64,000 bases of DNA from Pascua guehoae (GCA_001600415.1 BCJX01000011.1:736962-800961); one strand, 5' to 3'. Counted from the stretch's first letter, positions 24,766 to 36,749 are shown. Numbers and translations: made by a program. Notes: generated from the sequence alone by a model not told the origin.

Positions 24766-26601
24766 ATGTCCTCGACGTCCACGTACTTTGTCCCTCCCAC
24801 AATCTCCAACGAGCCCAGCGTGAGCCCCCCGACTCTTCCCGCGACCACTCACTGACGGGCACAGTACGAGTATGCCAAGGGCTCGCCCGAGCGCCCGCTG
24901 GTCGAAAAAGCGCTGGCGGACATGAGGGCCCAGCTGCCCCTCGAGGTGCCGTGTGTGATTGGCGGCAAAGAGGTCAAGACGGGCAACCTCATGGACCAGA
25001 TGCGCCCCGACGACGTGCAGGGCGCGCCGCTCTGCCGGTTCCACGCCGCGACCCCCGAGGTCGTCGCGGACGCCATTGCGCGGTCGGTCAGGGCCCAGCG
25101 CAAGTGGGCGGCCACGCCGTGGTATGAGCGTGCGACTATTTTCCTGCGCGCGGCCAACCTCGTGTGTGGCAAGTACCGGTGAGTGGCGAGTGCCGGCGTG
25201 CGGCAAACGATGCCACCTGGTATTGGCAGTGACAGGCCATTCGCCAGGTGGCAGCGTACAGCAGCCACAACTGCCAGGAGCACAGAGGCGGCGTTGACTG
25301 ACATACCCAGGTGGCCGCTGATGGCGGCAACGATGCTGGGGCAGGGCAAGAATGTGTGGCAGGCCGAGGTGGACTGCATTGCCGAGCTTGCCGACTTTTT
25401 CCGCTTCTCTGTCAAGATTGTCGACGCGGGATACAAGCAGCAGGCGCTGACGGTGGTTCCCGACTCTGTGAACCGGCTCGAGTACCGCCCGATCGAAGGG
25501 TTTGTGCTCGCCGTGTCGCCGTTCAACTTTACCGCCATTGGCGGCAACCTGGTGACGGTGCCCACGATTCTGGGCGGGGTGGCGCTGTGGAAGCCGTCGC
25601 CAATGGCCATGTACGCCAACTACCTGACGCACAAGCTGCTGCTCGAGGCGGGTGTGCCCGGGGACGTGATCCAGTTTGTGCCGGGCGACGTGCAGATTGT
25701 CGACCAGTGCCTCGAGCACCGCGACCTGGCCGCGCTGCACTTTACAGGCTCGACGCACGTGCTGCGCAACCTGTGGGCCAAGGTGGGCGCCAATGTCCAC
25801 AAGTACCGGTCGTACCCGCGCATCATTGGCGAGACGGGCGGGAAAAACTACCACCTGCTCCACCGCTCGTGCGACACCGAGTCGACCGTCATCCAGGCCA
25901 TCCGCGCCGGGTTCGAGTACCAGGGCCAAAAGTGCTCGGCGCTGGGCAGGCTCTACCTACCCCGCTCGCTCGTGGACGCCGGGTGGCTCGACCACTTTGT
26001 CGCCGAGACCAACAAGATCAAGCAGGGCCCGGTACACCAGTACGAGAGCTTTATGGGCCCCGTCATCAACGAGCGCTCGTTTGACAACATCATGGGCCTC
26101 ATTGGCGAGGCAAAGGCCGAGGGCGGCAAGATTCTCTCAGGCGGCAAAGGCGACAAGAGCACCGGGTACTTTGTCGAGCCCACCATTATCCTCACCGAAA
26201 ACCCAAAGAGCGTCACCATGGTCAAAGAAATCTTTGGGCCAGTCGTCACCGTCTACGTCTACGACGACAGCAACGACCCCGACGCAGCTTGGGACCAAGT
26301 GTGCGACCTCATCGACACCACCTCAGAGTACGCCCTCACCGGCGCAATCTTCTCGACCGACCAGGCCGCCCTGACGCGCGCGTGCGAAAACCTCCGTTGG
26401 TCCGCGGGCAACATTTACCTCAACGAGCGCACTCCAGGTGCAGTCGTTGGCCAACACCCCTTTGGCGGAAGTCGCTCCTCGGGCACAAACGACAAGTCGG
26501 GCACTTGGGCACACTTTTCCCGCTTTGTCAGCCCCAGGTGTGTCAAGGACAACCTCGCGCCGGCACCCAGCGAGTACACGTACCCGTCCAACGTGGCCTA
26601 G
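24766..26601 (+). CDS. PUT2: delta-1-pyrroline-5-carboxylate dehydrogenase
   Basis: Second step of proline catabolism: oxidises glutamate semialdehyde/P5C to glutamate with NAD+. Three exons: 24766..24819, 24865..25178, 25311..26601; 552 aa, normal for the family. Aldehyde-dehydrogenase hallmarks: nucleotide-binding VSPFNFTAIGGNL, the general-base Glu in IGETGGKNYHLLH, catalytic Cys in GQKCSALGRLY, and the P5CDH-type end HPFGGSRSSGTNDK followed by FSRFVSPR. The first exon codes only 18 residues (MSSTSTYFVPP...) and is not obviously a mitochondrial presequence. Proline dehydrogenase, the preceding enzyme, is 7.5 kb downstream. PUT2 is the yeast name; prnC in Aspergillus. Confidence 0.96.
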
Positions 26602-26887
26602 GGAGAGAGTTTGTACTAGTGGCATGTGTTGCAGCAAATTTGGGAATGCATAAGTTTGATGATGGTCCCGGTTGAAGCTCCTAGTGAATGGTCGTGTGCT
26701 GGCTGATGGCCCCTCTTGGCTTAAACGAGGAATGCTCACCTCCTCGTTATGCAATCAACGAACACGATGGAGGATGGCTTGGTCACCACACACTCAACAT
26801 CAGCGGACAAGGACAGAACAAGGGCTGTACGGTATGGGCAAGTGCTGGTTTCCATATTTATTGTCTTGGTTCTGCCGTTTGTCACTC

Positions 26888-27149
26888 CAGGTGCGACCGG
26901 AAAGTATTGAGACTGCCACCGTGAGCTCGGTTGCACGCGTTGTTGAGCATGGACTCTCTCTACATCAAGCCGATGATACCAGTAGGACGCCGCGCATCAG
27001 GGTAACTTCCAACCATATCATAACGTCCATCATGCGTATCAAGGACTACAGCCTCGAGACAAGGGTGGAGATGTCATTTTCTGTACGAGACCCTCCATAC
27101 ATGCAACCCAGCTCAACGTCGCAGTCCCAATACTTTCCGGTCGCACCTG
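26888..27149. mobile_element. MITE-like element, copy 2 (terminal inverted repeats)
   Basis: The left end CAGGTGCGACCGGAAAGT + ATTGAGACTGC is repeated inverted at the right end (GCAGTCCCAATACTTTCCGG then TCGCACCTG); about 30-bp inverted repeats bound 262 bp of non-coding DNA. Its first 100 bp resemble copy 1 at 3069..3273, including GAGCTCGGT and GCATGGACTCTCT-like segments. It sits about 290 bp past the P5C dehydrogenase stop. Confidence 0.65.
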
Positions 27150-27419
27150 TGCAATAGCTCGTAGCGAGTCTGTATCCTACATGCCCATGAATAGAAAGCA
27201 GGCGAGTGGGAGGAAGGGAGACGCATGAAGCGTCCCAGACGAGCTGAGGGTACATTCCAACGGCAAGAGCGTCCCAGAAAATGGATGAGCCTTTCAGCTC
27301 CAGTTGTGTCACTCGATTATCTCTCCTCCCCAGGCTACACACCAAGACCTTGTCATTGAGAAGAGTATGCATATTGGTCTATCCATTCTTTAAAAGTGTC
27401 CCATGAACCCTCTGCCCTC

Positions 27420-29409
27420 CTAGAGCCTCGAGACGTTGTCCACGACATCGAGGCGGTAGTACGTCGCCCACTCTCTCGACTCGTCCTTGCGCTCGGGCCG
27501 GCGGTGGTGCCACGCCCACACCTCCCGGAGGTCTGGGGCGAGCTCGCGGTTGATGCCCTGGACTATGAGTTTGCCGAGGATCGGGAGGAACTCTGATGGT
27601 CAGCCCGATCCCATCCCGGCCACTACCAAGTGACACCTGGCACCTCCCTTGCTGACTCACTAAATCCATGCCCACAGCAGCCGGCAGCGACAAACAGCCC
27701 CTCCATGTCGGGATGGTAATCAATGAGCCAGTCCCCACTCGGCCGGTCCGAGTACCAGCACAGCCGCGACTCCGCCCACTCCCTCTTGGCCAGTTCGGGA
27801 TACACGCTCTTCAGACCGGCCAGGAGCGCCCGGCGTCCCGACTCGGGCACGCGCTGGCCAGCGTATCCCGGGGAGAGCGCCGTGCGGGGCGTGGAACTCA
27901 GCCCGTCCTTGGGGTTGAGATATCCCTTCTGGTGGATGGCGAATTTGAGCACCCCCTCAGCCGTAGGCGGGAACACATAGAATCCCCCGTCAATCACGCG
28001 CGTCACGGGTACACTCGCGTACCGCCGCGTCTCGTCGGGCGTGAGCTGGATCGTACCCACAACCTGGCCCGTGGGGAGGCACTCGTCCCCGAGCTCGGGG
28101 AGGAGTGTCGGCGTCCACGAGCCCACGGCCAGGATCGTCAGGTCGGCCAACACCTGCCCATGCTCGGTCTCTACGCCCAGCACGTGCGCGCCAGAGCGGA
28201 CCAGCGAGGAGGCTGTTCCCGCCACGAAGCGCACGCCGAGCGCGCGCGCGGAGGCTACCGCCGCTTCGGTCGCGCCGCGCGCGTATGCCCAGCCGCCGGC
28301 GTAGTTGATGTCTGCGGTCAGTCATCCACAACGTTTTGGCTTTGGCTGCCGTCCGTGTTCCTTGGAATATGCCCAACCGCACAGTACCCAGACGGCACGC
28401 CACATTTATCTGCTCGCTCCTCGTTCCCTTGGCCATCTCGAAGCCATTTGCATGCCAATTTCTTCCCCTCATCACTCCAATCTGATCACTCCAATGTGAT
28501 CACTCCAATCTGCCCCGTCCACCATCGTCACATCTCCCCGCCGTCCCTCCCTCACCCAACACCACATGCTCACCCCAAACCCGAGACTCACAAACATTCC
28601 CATCCGCAAACGACCCCAGCTCAACACTCGGATACACCGCCCCCACCTCCCCCCTCCCCTCGAGCACGCGCGCCTCCTTCCCCGGCGTCTGCATGCCCGG
28701 GAGCGCGTTGACCGCGAGCGCGCGCGAAATGTAGTCGGCCTGCGCGGCGCCGCCCGAGATGGACACGACCACGCCGCATTCGTGGTAGTACGGCGCCCAC
28801 TCGGGGGTGCGCCACAGGTCCATCGCGTCGTGCGCGAGGCGGGCGTACAGCGGGTCCGAGTATTCTTGGCGTACAATCTGAGCGTTAGTGGGTCCTTGGG
28901 TGGGGTGGGAAGACTTGTGTGATGTGGCACGCGTGTTGCAGCTGCGGATCGCAACACTTCGGCTGGTGTGCAATGGAGAGACGGTGTTTGCCACAACCAC
29001 AACGTCTCAGACGTCACCACCCCCGGAGCCACCGCGCGGGACCGCCGCCGCCCCCAGTGCCCCAGACTGAACTCCGTCGAGTGTCGCCGAGCGCAGACCC
29101 GGACGAGCCAAACGGCACGGACCCCCAGACCTCCAGACCCAATTCCACAGCGCGCCGCTCACCTTGTTGAAATCATACGACGCCGCATCACTCGCGGGAG
29201 GCGTCGCCGACCGGTCCAGCACGGTAATCAGCCCTGCTTGGCCCTTGTACGCGCCGCGCGCGAGCTCGAGGGCCGTCGTCGCGCCGAATTCGCCGCCGCC
29301 GACAATCTGGTATCAGCACAGCTACCAACGTGGGGCTGTGGATGGCGAGCTGGACGACAAGCTCGCACGAGAGGGAGCTCACCAGGACGGTTTGGGGAGG
29401 AGCGACCAT
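27420..29409 (-). CDS. FAD-dependent amine oxidase, sarcosine/pipecolate oxidase type, peroxisomal
   Basis: DAO-fold flavoenzyme that oxidises a secondary or N-alkyl amino acid to an imine, giving H2O2. Five exons on the minus strand: 29409..29383 (27 nt), 29306..29163, 28877..28592, 28311..27661, 27592..27420; 426 aa. The Rossmann motif is VLIVGGGEFGATTALELARG at the N-terminus; IVRQEYSDPLYARLA and INYAGGWAYARGA follow. The FAD-anchoring end is FVAAGCCGHGFKFLPILGK, with a Cys where monomeric sarcosine oxidases attach FAD covalently. The C-terminus SRL is a PTS1, matching human PIPOX-like enzymes. Substrate cannot be read from sequence: sarcosine, pipecolate, N-methylproline or a fructosyl amino acid are possible. 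A GT/CA microsatellite lies just upstream. Confidence 0.88.
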
Positions 29410-29410
29410 T

Positions 29411-29423
29411 GCGTGTGTGTATG

Positions 29424-29476
<53 letters not shown>

Positions 29477-29480
29477 GTGT
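29411..29480 (+). repeat. GT/CA microsatellite
   Basis: GT dinucleotides interrupted by occasional TT; on the transcript strand this is a CA run ending just before the amine-oxidase start codon. Confidence 0.85.
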
Positions 29481-31166
29481 TGTGGGGTGTGGTGGCCGTC
29501 GAGCTCGTGTCGGTGGCCTTGCTTGTCGCTCCCATTCTATCATGCATAAGTACGCTCATAAACATGCAATGGAGTCCAGCATCCGACGGCGTCCAGATAA
29601 TCGCCACATCCAGGCCGAACCTTGCCGAGAAACCTTTTCGGCCACGTCCGTCGATTGCACGCGAGCTGGAGATAGGATGCCGAGGTCCAGGTGGCACTGG
29701 GCTACATCCACGATCGGAGACGAGCTTCTCCGTGACGCCACCACGGCGTGAAGTTCCCGGCAATCACCGAGTGTGCGGCAAAATGGGGGACGTGACTCGC
29801 AGATATCTCGGCAGGTATCTCGGAATCCGTGACTCGCAGGTATCTCGGAGTCCAAACTCTGACTTGTAGTTGTCTCATCTCAGACTGTGACTAGACGGTA
29901 TCTCGAAAGTTGGACTACGATCCCGGTGGCCCTGGAGCCTGCAGTTGGCGGAACAAAGCCCACTATGAACTGCTCACTGCAGGCGAAGTTATCGAGAAGA
30001 TGGGTTCTGCGGTTGAGCCGAGGTCCCGGTCAAGGGGTCGTGGGGGTCCCAAGGTACATAGACAGCATGTAGGACGCATGGGGTCCAGCACAGTCAACGA
30101 CAGGGAAGGGGACATGGAATCACAAAATTCTTTCCCCATGCATGAATGTGACTCCTTTGCCCATACATGAACACTCACGGTAGGGCGTAGGACACGGAGT
30201 GACTGTATCCCACTTGCGTGGCTTGAGAAGGCATGTGGTGCTCTCTACCTTTGCGCAAAAGTTGCCAAGTGAGTAATGGATTGCACTTGGCAGCTTTGAT
30301 TGCAGCCACCGCACCCAGGGAGTCTTTTTCTACCAGACACCTCTGTCGCCCCCGATTTTGCTGTTCCTTTGCAGGATTGACGTATTCGACAATAAACTGT
30401 CACTTATCTTACCAAATCCCTGCCGGCCAACCGCTGCCCCATCCGCAACTGCACGCGCTCCCTCGTTCCCCCTTTGCAAAGGCTTGTCAGCATACCAGCA
30501 GGCGTCCTCCACGGCCCCGCCGCCCATGCATAGAGACCACATAAAAAGCATGCACTTTCCAAAAAATAATGGGGGCCAGGCCCCCCCTCTCATGTCCCGG
30601 GCAATTTTCTATCTCCTCCGTACACACAAATGGCCAGTGCTAGGAATCGAACGCGCGGGCGGGAACGGGTAAGTGCCGAGGGCCCCTACCATTAAAGGAT
30701 CAAGGAGGCCGAAGCGTAGCCTCAGCACTATCCGTTGCCATTGAAAATATGGGAATTGAGATCCTATTTCAGAGTAGTTTCGGCGCGGATTGGGTGGGCA
30801 TCCGTGGTTGTGGGCGGTCATAAAGCGGGATTATGTAATCCTAGTCCAATTGCAACTATGTGCTTGCGCTTTGGGCGGCACGTGGCGTATTGTGTTTTTC
30901 GGCTGGGCCCAATGAGCACCACCGTGTCCAGCTCCAGATCCCTGTTTGCTTGCGGCCAACAACATGACAGCCGCGCCCACCATGGACAGCACAGTCTCCG
31001 CTCTCCCACCTATGCAGAGCGAAATCATATGCAAACGCCCAAAGATGTCCATTCATGCTGCCTCTGACACTACTGAATACTGAGAAGGACCCACCAGGCC
31101 ACCAGGCTACCCTATCCCTTCTTGCATACTACCCCACCAGCGCCTGCCCCCTGCCATATGAGCGCG
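29481..31166. other. intergenic region, no gene recognised
   Basis: 1.7 kb. Near 29792-29853 a GTGACTCGCAG(A/G)TATCTCGG unit occurs twice, with extra GGTATCTCGG copies nearby. A stem-loop near 30645-30745 superficially resembles a tRNA but fails on inspection (see rejected items). No protein-coding model supported. Confidence 0.45.
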
Positions 31167-32320
31167 TTACTCGGGAATGTCGACGTCGTCGGCGTAGAAG
31201 ACGGTCTTGCCAATCTTTCCCTTGTCAAAGAGCTCGTAGTACTCTTCTGCCTGGTCGAAGCGGATGCGGTGCTGGATAAACTCGCTAAAGAGCTGCCTGT
31301 TCTTCTGGAGAACCTTGAGGGCACCAGGGAAGAAGCGGCGGACCGAGCAGCGTCCAAACTGCATACGAATGTTCTTCGAGTAGAGGTATTCGCCATGGAG
31401 GTCGAGGGGCTTGAGGTGCATGCCGATGGACGAGACTGCGCCAAAGGGCCGGACAATGTCGATGGCAGTCTTGAGGGCGGGGTTGTTGCCGACGAGCTCG
31501 AGGGCGACGTCGGCTCCGCGGCCGTCGGTCGCTGTACGGACAGCTGCGTCGAGGTCGTCGGGAGCGACGGCGATGGCGCCGTGCTTTTCGGCCTGTGCGC
31601 GGCGCTCGGCGCTGGGGTCGGTGGCGAACACGGTGGTGAACATTGTCTTTGCCGACGAGACGCAGCAGAGCCCCACGGGTCCACAGCCAATGACGACGGC
31701 GACGGCGTCGATCTCCGAGTTCATCTCCCGGTCGTCGTCCTGGTCCAGCAGCCGGCGGCCGTGGTACGCGCACGAGTAGCCCGTGGGCAGAATGTCGCCC
31801 AGGAGCAGCATCATCTCCTCGCTCACGCTCCCGTCCTTGGGCACGGGGAACAGGGACGAGTCGGCAAGCGGCTGCCGCACGTACTCGGCCTGGCAACCCG
31901 GCACCGCCGGGCACCCGTACCCCTCGCTCAGGTGGCACCGCGCAGTGTACCCCTTGGCACAGTAAAAGCAGTCGCCGCAGTTGCTCGCAAACGGCGCCGC
32001 CACAATGTCGCCCACGGCAAACTTGGAAATGTCGGTTCCCACTTCCACAATCTCCCCCACGAGTTCGTGTCCGATAATGTACCCCGTCCCCGGGTCCGTC
32101 TGCCGGTAGATGTGCAGGTCGGAACCTGTCGTCAGCCACCGTGCACGCCAGCACAACCGAGTGGTGGCACCCCAGACCCACCGCACAGGCCCGACACGCG
32201 CGTCTTGATAATGACGTCAGTCGGCTTCTGGATGACCGGGCGCGGCACGTCCCGAACGCCAATCTCGTACAGGCCCTCGGCGATGATGGCCTTCATGGTG
32301 GGGGAAGTGTCGATGACCAT
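31167..32320 (-). CDS. zinc-dependent medium-chain alcohol/polyol dehydrogenase
   Basis: Two exons on the minus strand: 32320..32182 and 32125..31167; 365 aa. The GroES-like N-terminal half holds catalytic-zinc residues in SGLCGSDLHIYR and IIGHELVGEIVEVG, and a complete structural-zinc set C-x2-C-x2-C-x7-C (CGDCFYCAKGYTARC). The Rossmann half has the NAD(P) motif VVIGCGPVGLCC and ELVGNNPALKTAID. It oxidises an alcohol, polyol, amino-alcohol or formaldehyde-type substrate with NAD(P)+; the exact one is not readable. An in-frame ATG nine codons in (MKAIIAEG) is an alternative start. Between the amine oxidase and RidA genes, same strand. Confidence 0.9.
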
Positions 32321-33223
32321 TGGAAGCAGGCTTGTGTGGAGCGCTTGGGCTTGCCGGTGGAGTGTTGCTTGGGACTAGGTGTGGACGAGAGAGTGATGGA
32401 GAGAGGTGGGTGAGAAATCTCAAAGCATGCATGCACAGTGCAAAATAAAGAGTAGCGGCGAGGTCAGATGGGCAAAGGGCAGTAGTGGTGACAGACGCGA
32501 CAACAGCAATGACAGCCCGGAAATCATCGGCACTTGCCGCCCAATATGGCTCACGATAAGCACAGATTTTGCCGGGTTCTCGGCATTCCTAGGACACATT
32601 GGCCCACTGAAGCCCTCAAGCCACAAGTGGGCTGCTGGGCTTGTGGGGTCCCGTACGGCGCCGTGTACCGGCGGGGGCGGGTGGGGGTTATCATGCAGCC
32701 CGCTGTGGCCGCCGAGACGCGAGGTTCGCCGACGTGTCGAGCTGGAAACGAAATCCCATTCGTGACGCGTAAACATCTCCGGATCCATTGTGGGGTGGTT
32801 TATGGGAGGCATGTGCCCCGACGAGGGGGAAAGGCGGTGGGTGCTTGCGTGTGTATGCGTACGGTAAAACCACCGTTAACACGACTGCTGTCACACTTCA
32901 CAAGGCAAACATCCGGCCCTGTCGCAATGTCACAAGATACCCAAAATTCCTGTCTATGCGGTTTTAGACTAGTATGTGCACCTTCCTCGACTCCAGTAAA
33001 GCAGTGACCACCGTAACACGGGCGGAATGGAAACGACTACTAGCACGCTGATGGAAGGAATTGAACCGTGAGATTGTCGATTGTTGGGCCACGAGTACAA
33101 GTCGATTTCTCATGCTATGACCGACAGTTTCGCAGCTTCTGGCCCACCATGCACCAATATTGTTCACGTTCTCAACTTTGAATGCATAGTCCAACAACCG
33201 CACCTGCATGTGTATCTACAAGA
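32321..33223. other. intergenic region
   Basis: 0.9 kb between the zinc dehydrogenase start and the RidA stop; should contain the dehydrogenase promoter. A B-box-like GGTTCAATTCC occurs on the minus strand near 33060 but lacks the rest of a tRNA. Confidence 0.45.
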
Positions 33224-33727
33224 CTAGTTCTTGGCCGCAATCACCTCGAGGCCACAGGGCGACTCGAGGGGAAGGGCCAGGACCTTGACGGTGGCGCGCG
33301 CGGGGCGGTGGTCGCCAAGGAACTCGATTGTGACCTTGTTGAAGGCGTCAAAGTCGCCCATGTCGGTGAGGTAAATGTTCTGCTTGATGATACGCTTCAG
33401 GCTCGATCCGGCCTCCTCGAGCACGATGCCGAGGTTGGTATAGATGCGGCGCTGACATTAGCCTACACTCGCTTCAACGGCTAGACTTACGAAACGATCC
33501 TCGGGGGTCTCGCCGACGAGCTTGCCGCTCGCTGGGTCGATCGGGAGGATGCACGTCGAGTAGACCGTGTTCTCATGCACCATGGCATGGACGTACGGGC
33601 CGACCGTCTTGGGGGCTACATTTGTCAGTCTTCCTCATATCCAAGGGCGCGTGGCCACATACCGCGGGTCGGGGCGATGCCGGTGAGGGTGGTGGAGGTC
33701 ACTGTTGTCAGCGCTGCAAGTACACAT
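33224..33727 (-). CDS. RidA/YjgF/UK114 family enamine-imine deaminase; start region irregular
   Basis: Hydrolyses reactive 2-aminoacrylate-type imines/enamines. Secure exons on the minus strand: 33713..33663, 33615..33491, 33451..33224. The reading TLTGIAPTRAPKTVGPYVHA, VYSTCILPIDPASGKLVG, LEEAGSSLKRIIKQNIYLTD, and the RidA signature ending PARATVKVLALP... is unmistakable, ending CGLEVIAAKN. The only nearby ATG (33727, good context) is joined in frame only if the 10 bases 33723..33714 (GTACTTGCAG) are skipped, giving MSLTTVTS... and 135 aa, a normal length. Ten bases cannot be a real intron, so this is a deletion inside an intron, a sequence error, or initiation at a non-AUG codon. The span shown uses the ATG. 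Confidence 0.85.
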
Positions 33728-34135
33728 GGCGGACACACTGTTTGTTTGTGTTTGGTGGGTGCAAGGTGAGGTGGGGGACTCTGTCAGAAAGCAAAGTACG
33801 GCCCTTTTAAAGAAAACGGCTCCCTACGACGGCTCCAGACGATGGGACACATTGTGAGCACACGAGATAGGAAACGGTGCGGCGTTGAAGGCAACCCCCG
33901 GTGATTGCCGGTGCGCGCCCGACCATGCCGAGATCCCGAGCCAACCAAGGATGCCCGTTATCTCGGCCCCACCGAGCATGCACAGTATCGCCGACGAGGC
34001 TCACTGGGGTGGGCAAAGCCGGAAATGTGCGCTGCTTAAGCAACAATGCCAGGTTCTCGGCAAGTTTGGAAATCCAACATTAAGGCCAGTTGATCATGGT
34101 GCGTTTTGCTTCTCAGTCCCCATCACACGCCCAAC

Positions 34136-36172
34136 ATGTCCGCCATTGCAAGGATACGACTTTCCACTGCCCGACCCCAGCTGGCATTCATCCGGCCACG
34201 CATGGTAGCAGGCCCTCAGGCGGTCATGCTACGCGGGATTGCGTCGTCCCCAGCCCCCAAGTCCAATGGACAGACCTCCAAGCTTTCAGACCTCCAGACC
34301 CGCATCAATGGGAGCCGCTACTACAGTGTCCTAGCACGCACAGCCACCCAGTTCCGTTCCCACCCCAAGGCTCAGTGGGCTGCAGCTGGTGCTGCAGGAC
34401 TGCTGGGATGGCTCTACTTTCTGAGCGGGGACGACGGCAGCAGTGATCCCGTCCTCGGGCGCTCGAACCCAGCCGACGTCGACATTCTCTCGCGAGTCCC
34501 GACGTCGCGCGTGATCTCGGGCTGGATGTGGGTCTTCTCTACTCTACAAAACTGAAGCGGAGGCTAACCTCTTAGCGTGTACGCGTTCTGCTCTTCGCCT
34601 GTGCTCGTTGGCTTGTCCGAGCCGCTGTACAATTTCGCGCGCAAGATTCCAGTTGTCGGGTACATTGTCGATGCGTTTGCTCGCAAGACGTTTTTCCGCC
34701 AGGTGAGTCTCGGTGGACGAGATACAGGGCTTCACACCATCTAACAAGACCCAGTTCTTTGGGGAGGAAACCGCCGAGGCTGCTGAAAAGACTGTCTGGA
34801 CACCACTGCGTGCCGAGCGTGTTGGTGTCCTGACAGCATACAATGTCGAGGCGGACGGGTACGATGCGGTCAACTCGCGTGAGACAATTGATGACTGTGT
34901 TGAGGGTACACTCGATGCAATTGCCAAGCTCGGCGCGTTTGGTGTGCGCAACTCTGCCACGACCGACTTTGACAACGGCGACACACGCTGCTGGGTGCGC
35001 ACAAAGGTGTCGGGTATCATTCCCGATACAAAGACAATGGTGCGGGCTTCAGAGTATGTCGTTTCGCGGCGCGCCGGCAATGTCATGTGGCCCGGTGTTC
35101 CCGAAGACGGCGACTTTACCCGTCTGATGAACGGCGACGGGCTCTCGGCCGAGGTGTGTGACACTGTTCGCTGTATGGGTTGCAAGTGGGGATTTGCTGA
35201 CAAGTTCAGGACAAGAGGGATGTTGCCGAGCTGTACACCAACCTCCGCCAGTTTGCCCAGCAGGGTCAAAAATATGGCGTGCGGATCATCCTTGACGCCG
35301 AGCAATCGTGGTACCAGCCCGTCGTCGACGTGCTCACCGAGGAGCTGATGCGCGAGTTCAACACGGGTGCCACAGGCCCCCAAGTGGTGTGCGCTAGCTT
35401 CCAGGCGTATTTGCGGCGCAACACTGCCCTCATCGAGTCGCAGATGGAGCGTGCCCAGCGCGACGGGTACAAGCTTATATTCAAGCAGGTGCGCGGGGCG
35501 TACATGCCGTACGAGCGTGCTCGGTGGGCCGAGCAGGGCAAGCCACCACCATCGCCTGTGTGGTCGACCAAAGCCGAGACGGACGCGTCATACGATACCG
35601 GCATGCGGCTCGCTCTTGAAGCAATTGCCCGGCGCGCAGAGGATCCCACTGCACCCGATGTGGCGGTTATCTTTGCCACCCACAACGAAGTCTCGGTCGA
35701 CAATGCAGTCCAGTACCTCAACCGCATGGGCCTGGGGGAGCGTCAGGCCGACGGGAGCTTTGTCATTAGCCCGTTCACGGCCAATCGTCTCGCATTTGCA
35801 CAGATTTACGGTGAGACTGAACATGGTGGGCATGCGGCGCTGACAGTAGGCATGAAGGATAACCTCACCAACCGAATCGCAGCCAGTATCAAGACGCAGA
35901 ACGGTCTCCCAGTCGTGTGCAAGGTAAGTACCGATAAGTCTCTTTGATTGGAGGCTCTTAATCAGGTGTACATCTCCATAATGTTTTCGAACCGTGCTCA
36001 TGCCCAGTCTGCCACGTACGGCACGCTGGAAAACGCGCTTCCCAATATTTCTCGCCGCGCCGCAGAGAACAAGAGCGTCATGGAAGGGCGTGGAGGTGCC
36101 GTGGCTGAGCGCAAGCGCCTTGCTCGGGAACTGTGCCGCAGGTTTATTCCGTTTTATCACAGCGATCGGTAG
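34136..36172 (+). CDS. PUT1: proline dehydrogenase (proline oxidase), mitochondrial
   Basis: First step of proline catabolism: FAD-dependent oxidation of proline to P5C, electrons to the respiratory chain. Five exons: 34136..34527, 34576..34702, 34755..35153, 35210..35923, 36008..36172; 598 aa. Residues 1-40 (MSAIARIRLSTARPQLAFIR...) form an Arg-rich acid-free presequence; a hydrophobic helix AAAGAAGLLGWLYFL follows. Barrel motifs include GVRIILDAEQSW, QAYLRRNTALIE, GYKLIFKQVRGAYMPYERAR, VAVIFATHNEVSVDNA and the substrate end TYGTLENALPNISRRAAENK. An upstream acceptor at 35965 is also in frame but would insert 14 residues into the conserved VCK-YG junction, so the 36007 acceptor is preferred. 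prnD in Aspergillus. Confidence 0.95.
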
Positions 36173-36749
36173 GGGGTTGAGCTCCTTCAGGATTTTTAGA
36201 CTGGACAGTACCTGTTGGAAATGCAAACGACGCCACGATCCAGTTGGAAGCCAGTGTGACAATAAAGTGGCCACAACAATCATACTCACGTTCAGATGTG
36301 ACATGCGTAAATGCGGTGCTCTTTGTCCTTAGGACAACCGATGTGATCTGTCCGAGCTCTAAGGTAAACGTTGTCGTCATTGTTTTGGGTGAGACCTGGA
36401 CACTGAATAAATTGATTATTTACTCTCCTTCCAATGGGAATGGAACGAAAGAGAGCAAGCATGGAATAGTTTGTAGTACTGAGTGATAGAGCGAGTATAA
36501 GTGACTATGAAGTAGAGCGTAGGCGGCCGCTCGTGTGTATGTAGGGCGCTTGTGAGCTTGGGTGGCTTAAGTCCCTATAATTCTACAACATGGTTACTCC
36601 AATGGCCCTAAAGAAATGCAGACATGGGGGCACTGAAGTGACATTCGGTATACCAAACCAGTAGTGGGAACCACGACCCACAGAGCTATCGGTTGCCAAC
36701 TTCCACGCATCCGCCAGCATCCAATAGTCGTGCCAGTTTCTAATGCCCG
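36173..36749. other. convergent intergenic region
   Basis: 577 bp between the 3' ends of proline dehydrogenase and the large catalase; no feature recognised beyond presumed 3' untranslated regions. Confidence 0.5.

Noticed and set aside
30645..30745. tRNA-like structure on the minus strand
   Set aside because: A 7-bp acceptor-like stem (AGTGCTG/TAGCACT) and GTTCGATTCC are present, but there is no T stem, no proper anticodon loop and no A box.
31122..32378. 418-codon plus-strand open frame
   Set aside because: Exact antisense of the zinc dehydrogenase, whose zinc and NAD motifs are intact; a GC-rich codon-bias shadow.
33040..33140. Second tRNA-like candidate on the minus strand
   Set aside because: GGTTCAATTCC matches a B box, but no acceptor stem pairs with the 3' side and the D arm lacks the GG; not a tRNA.
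35966..36007. Earlier acceptor for the last proline dehydrogenase exon
   Set aside because: In frame, but inserts 14 residues (VYISIMFSNRAHAQ) into a conserved junction; the later acceptor restores the family sequence.
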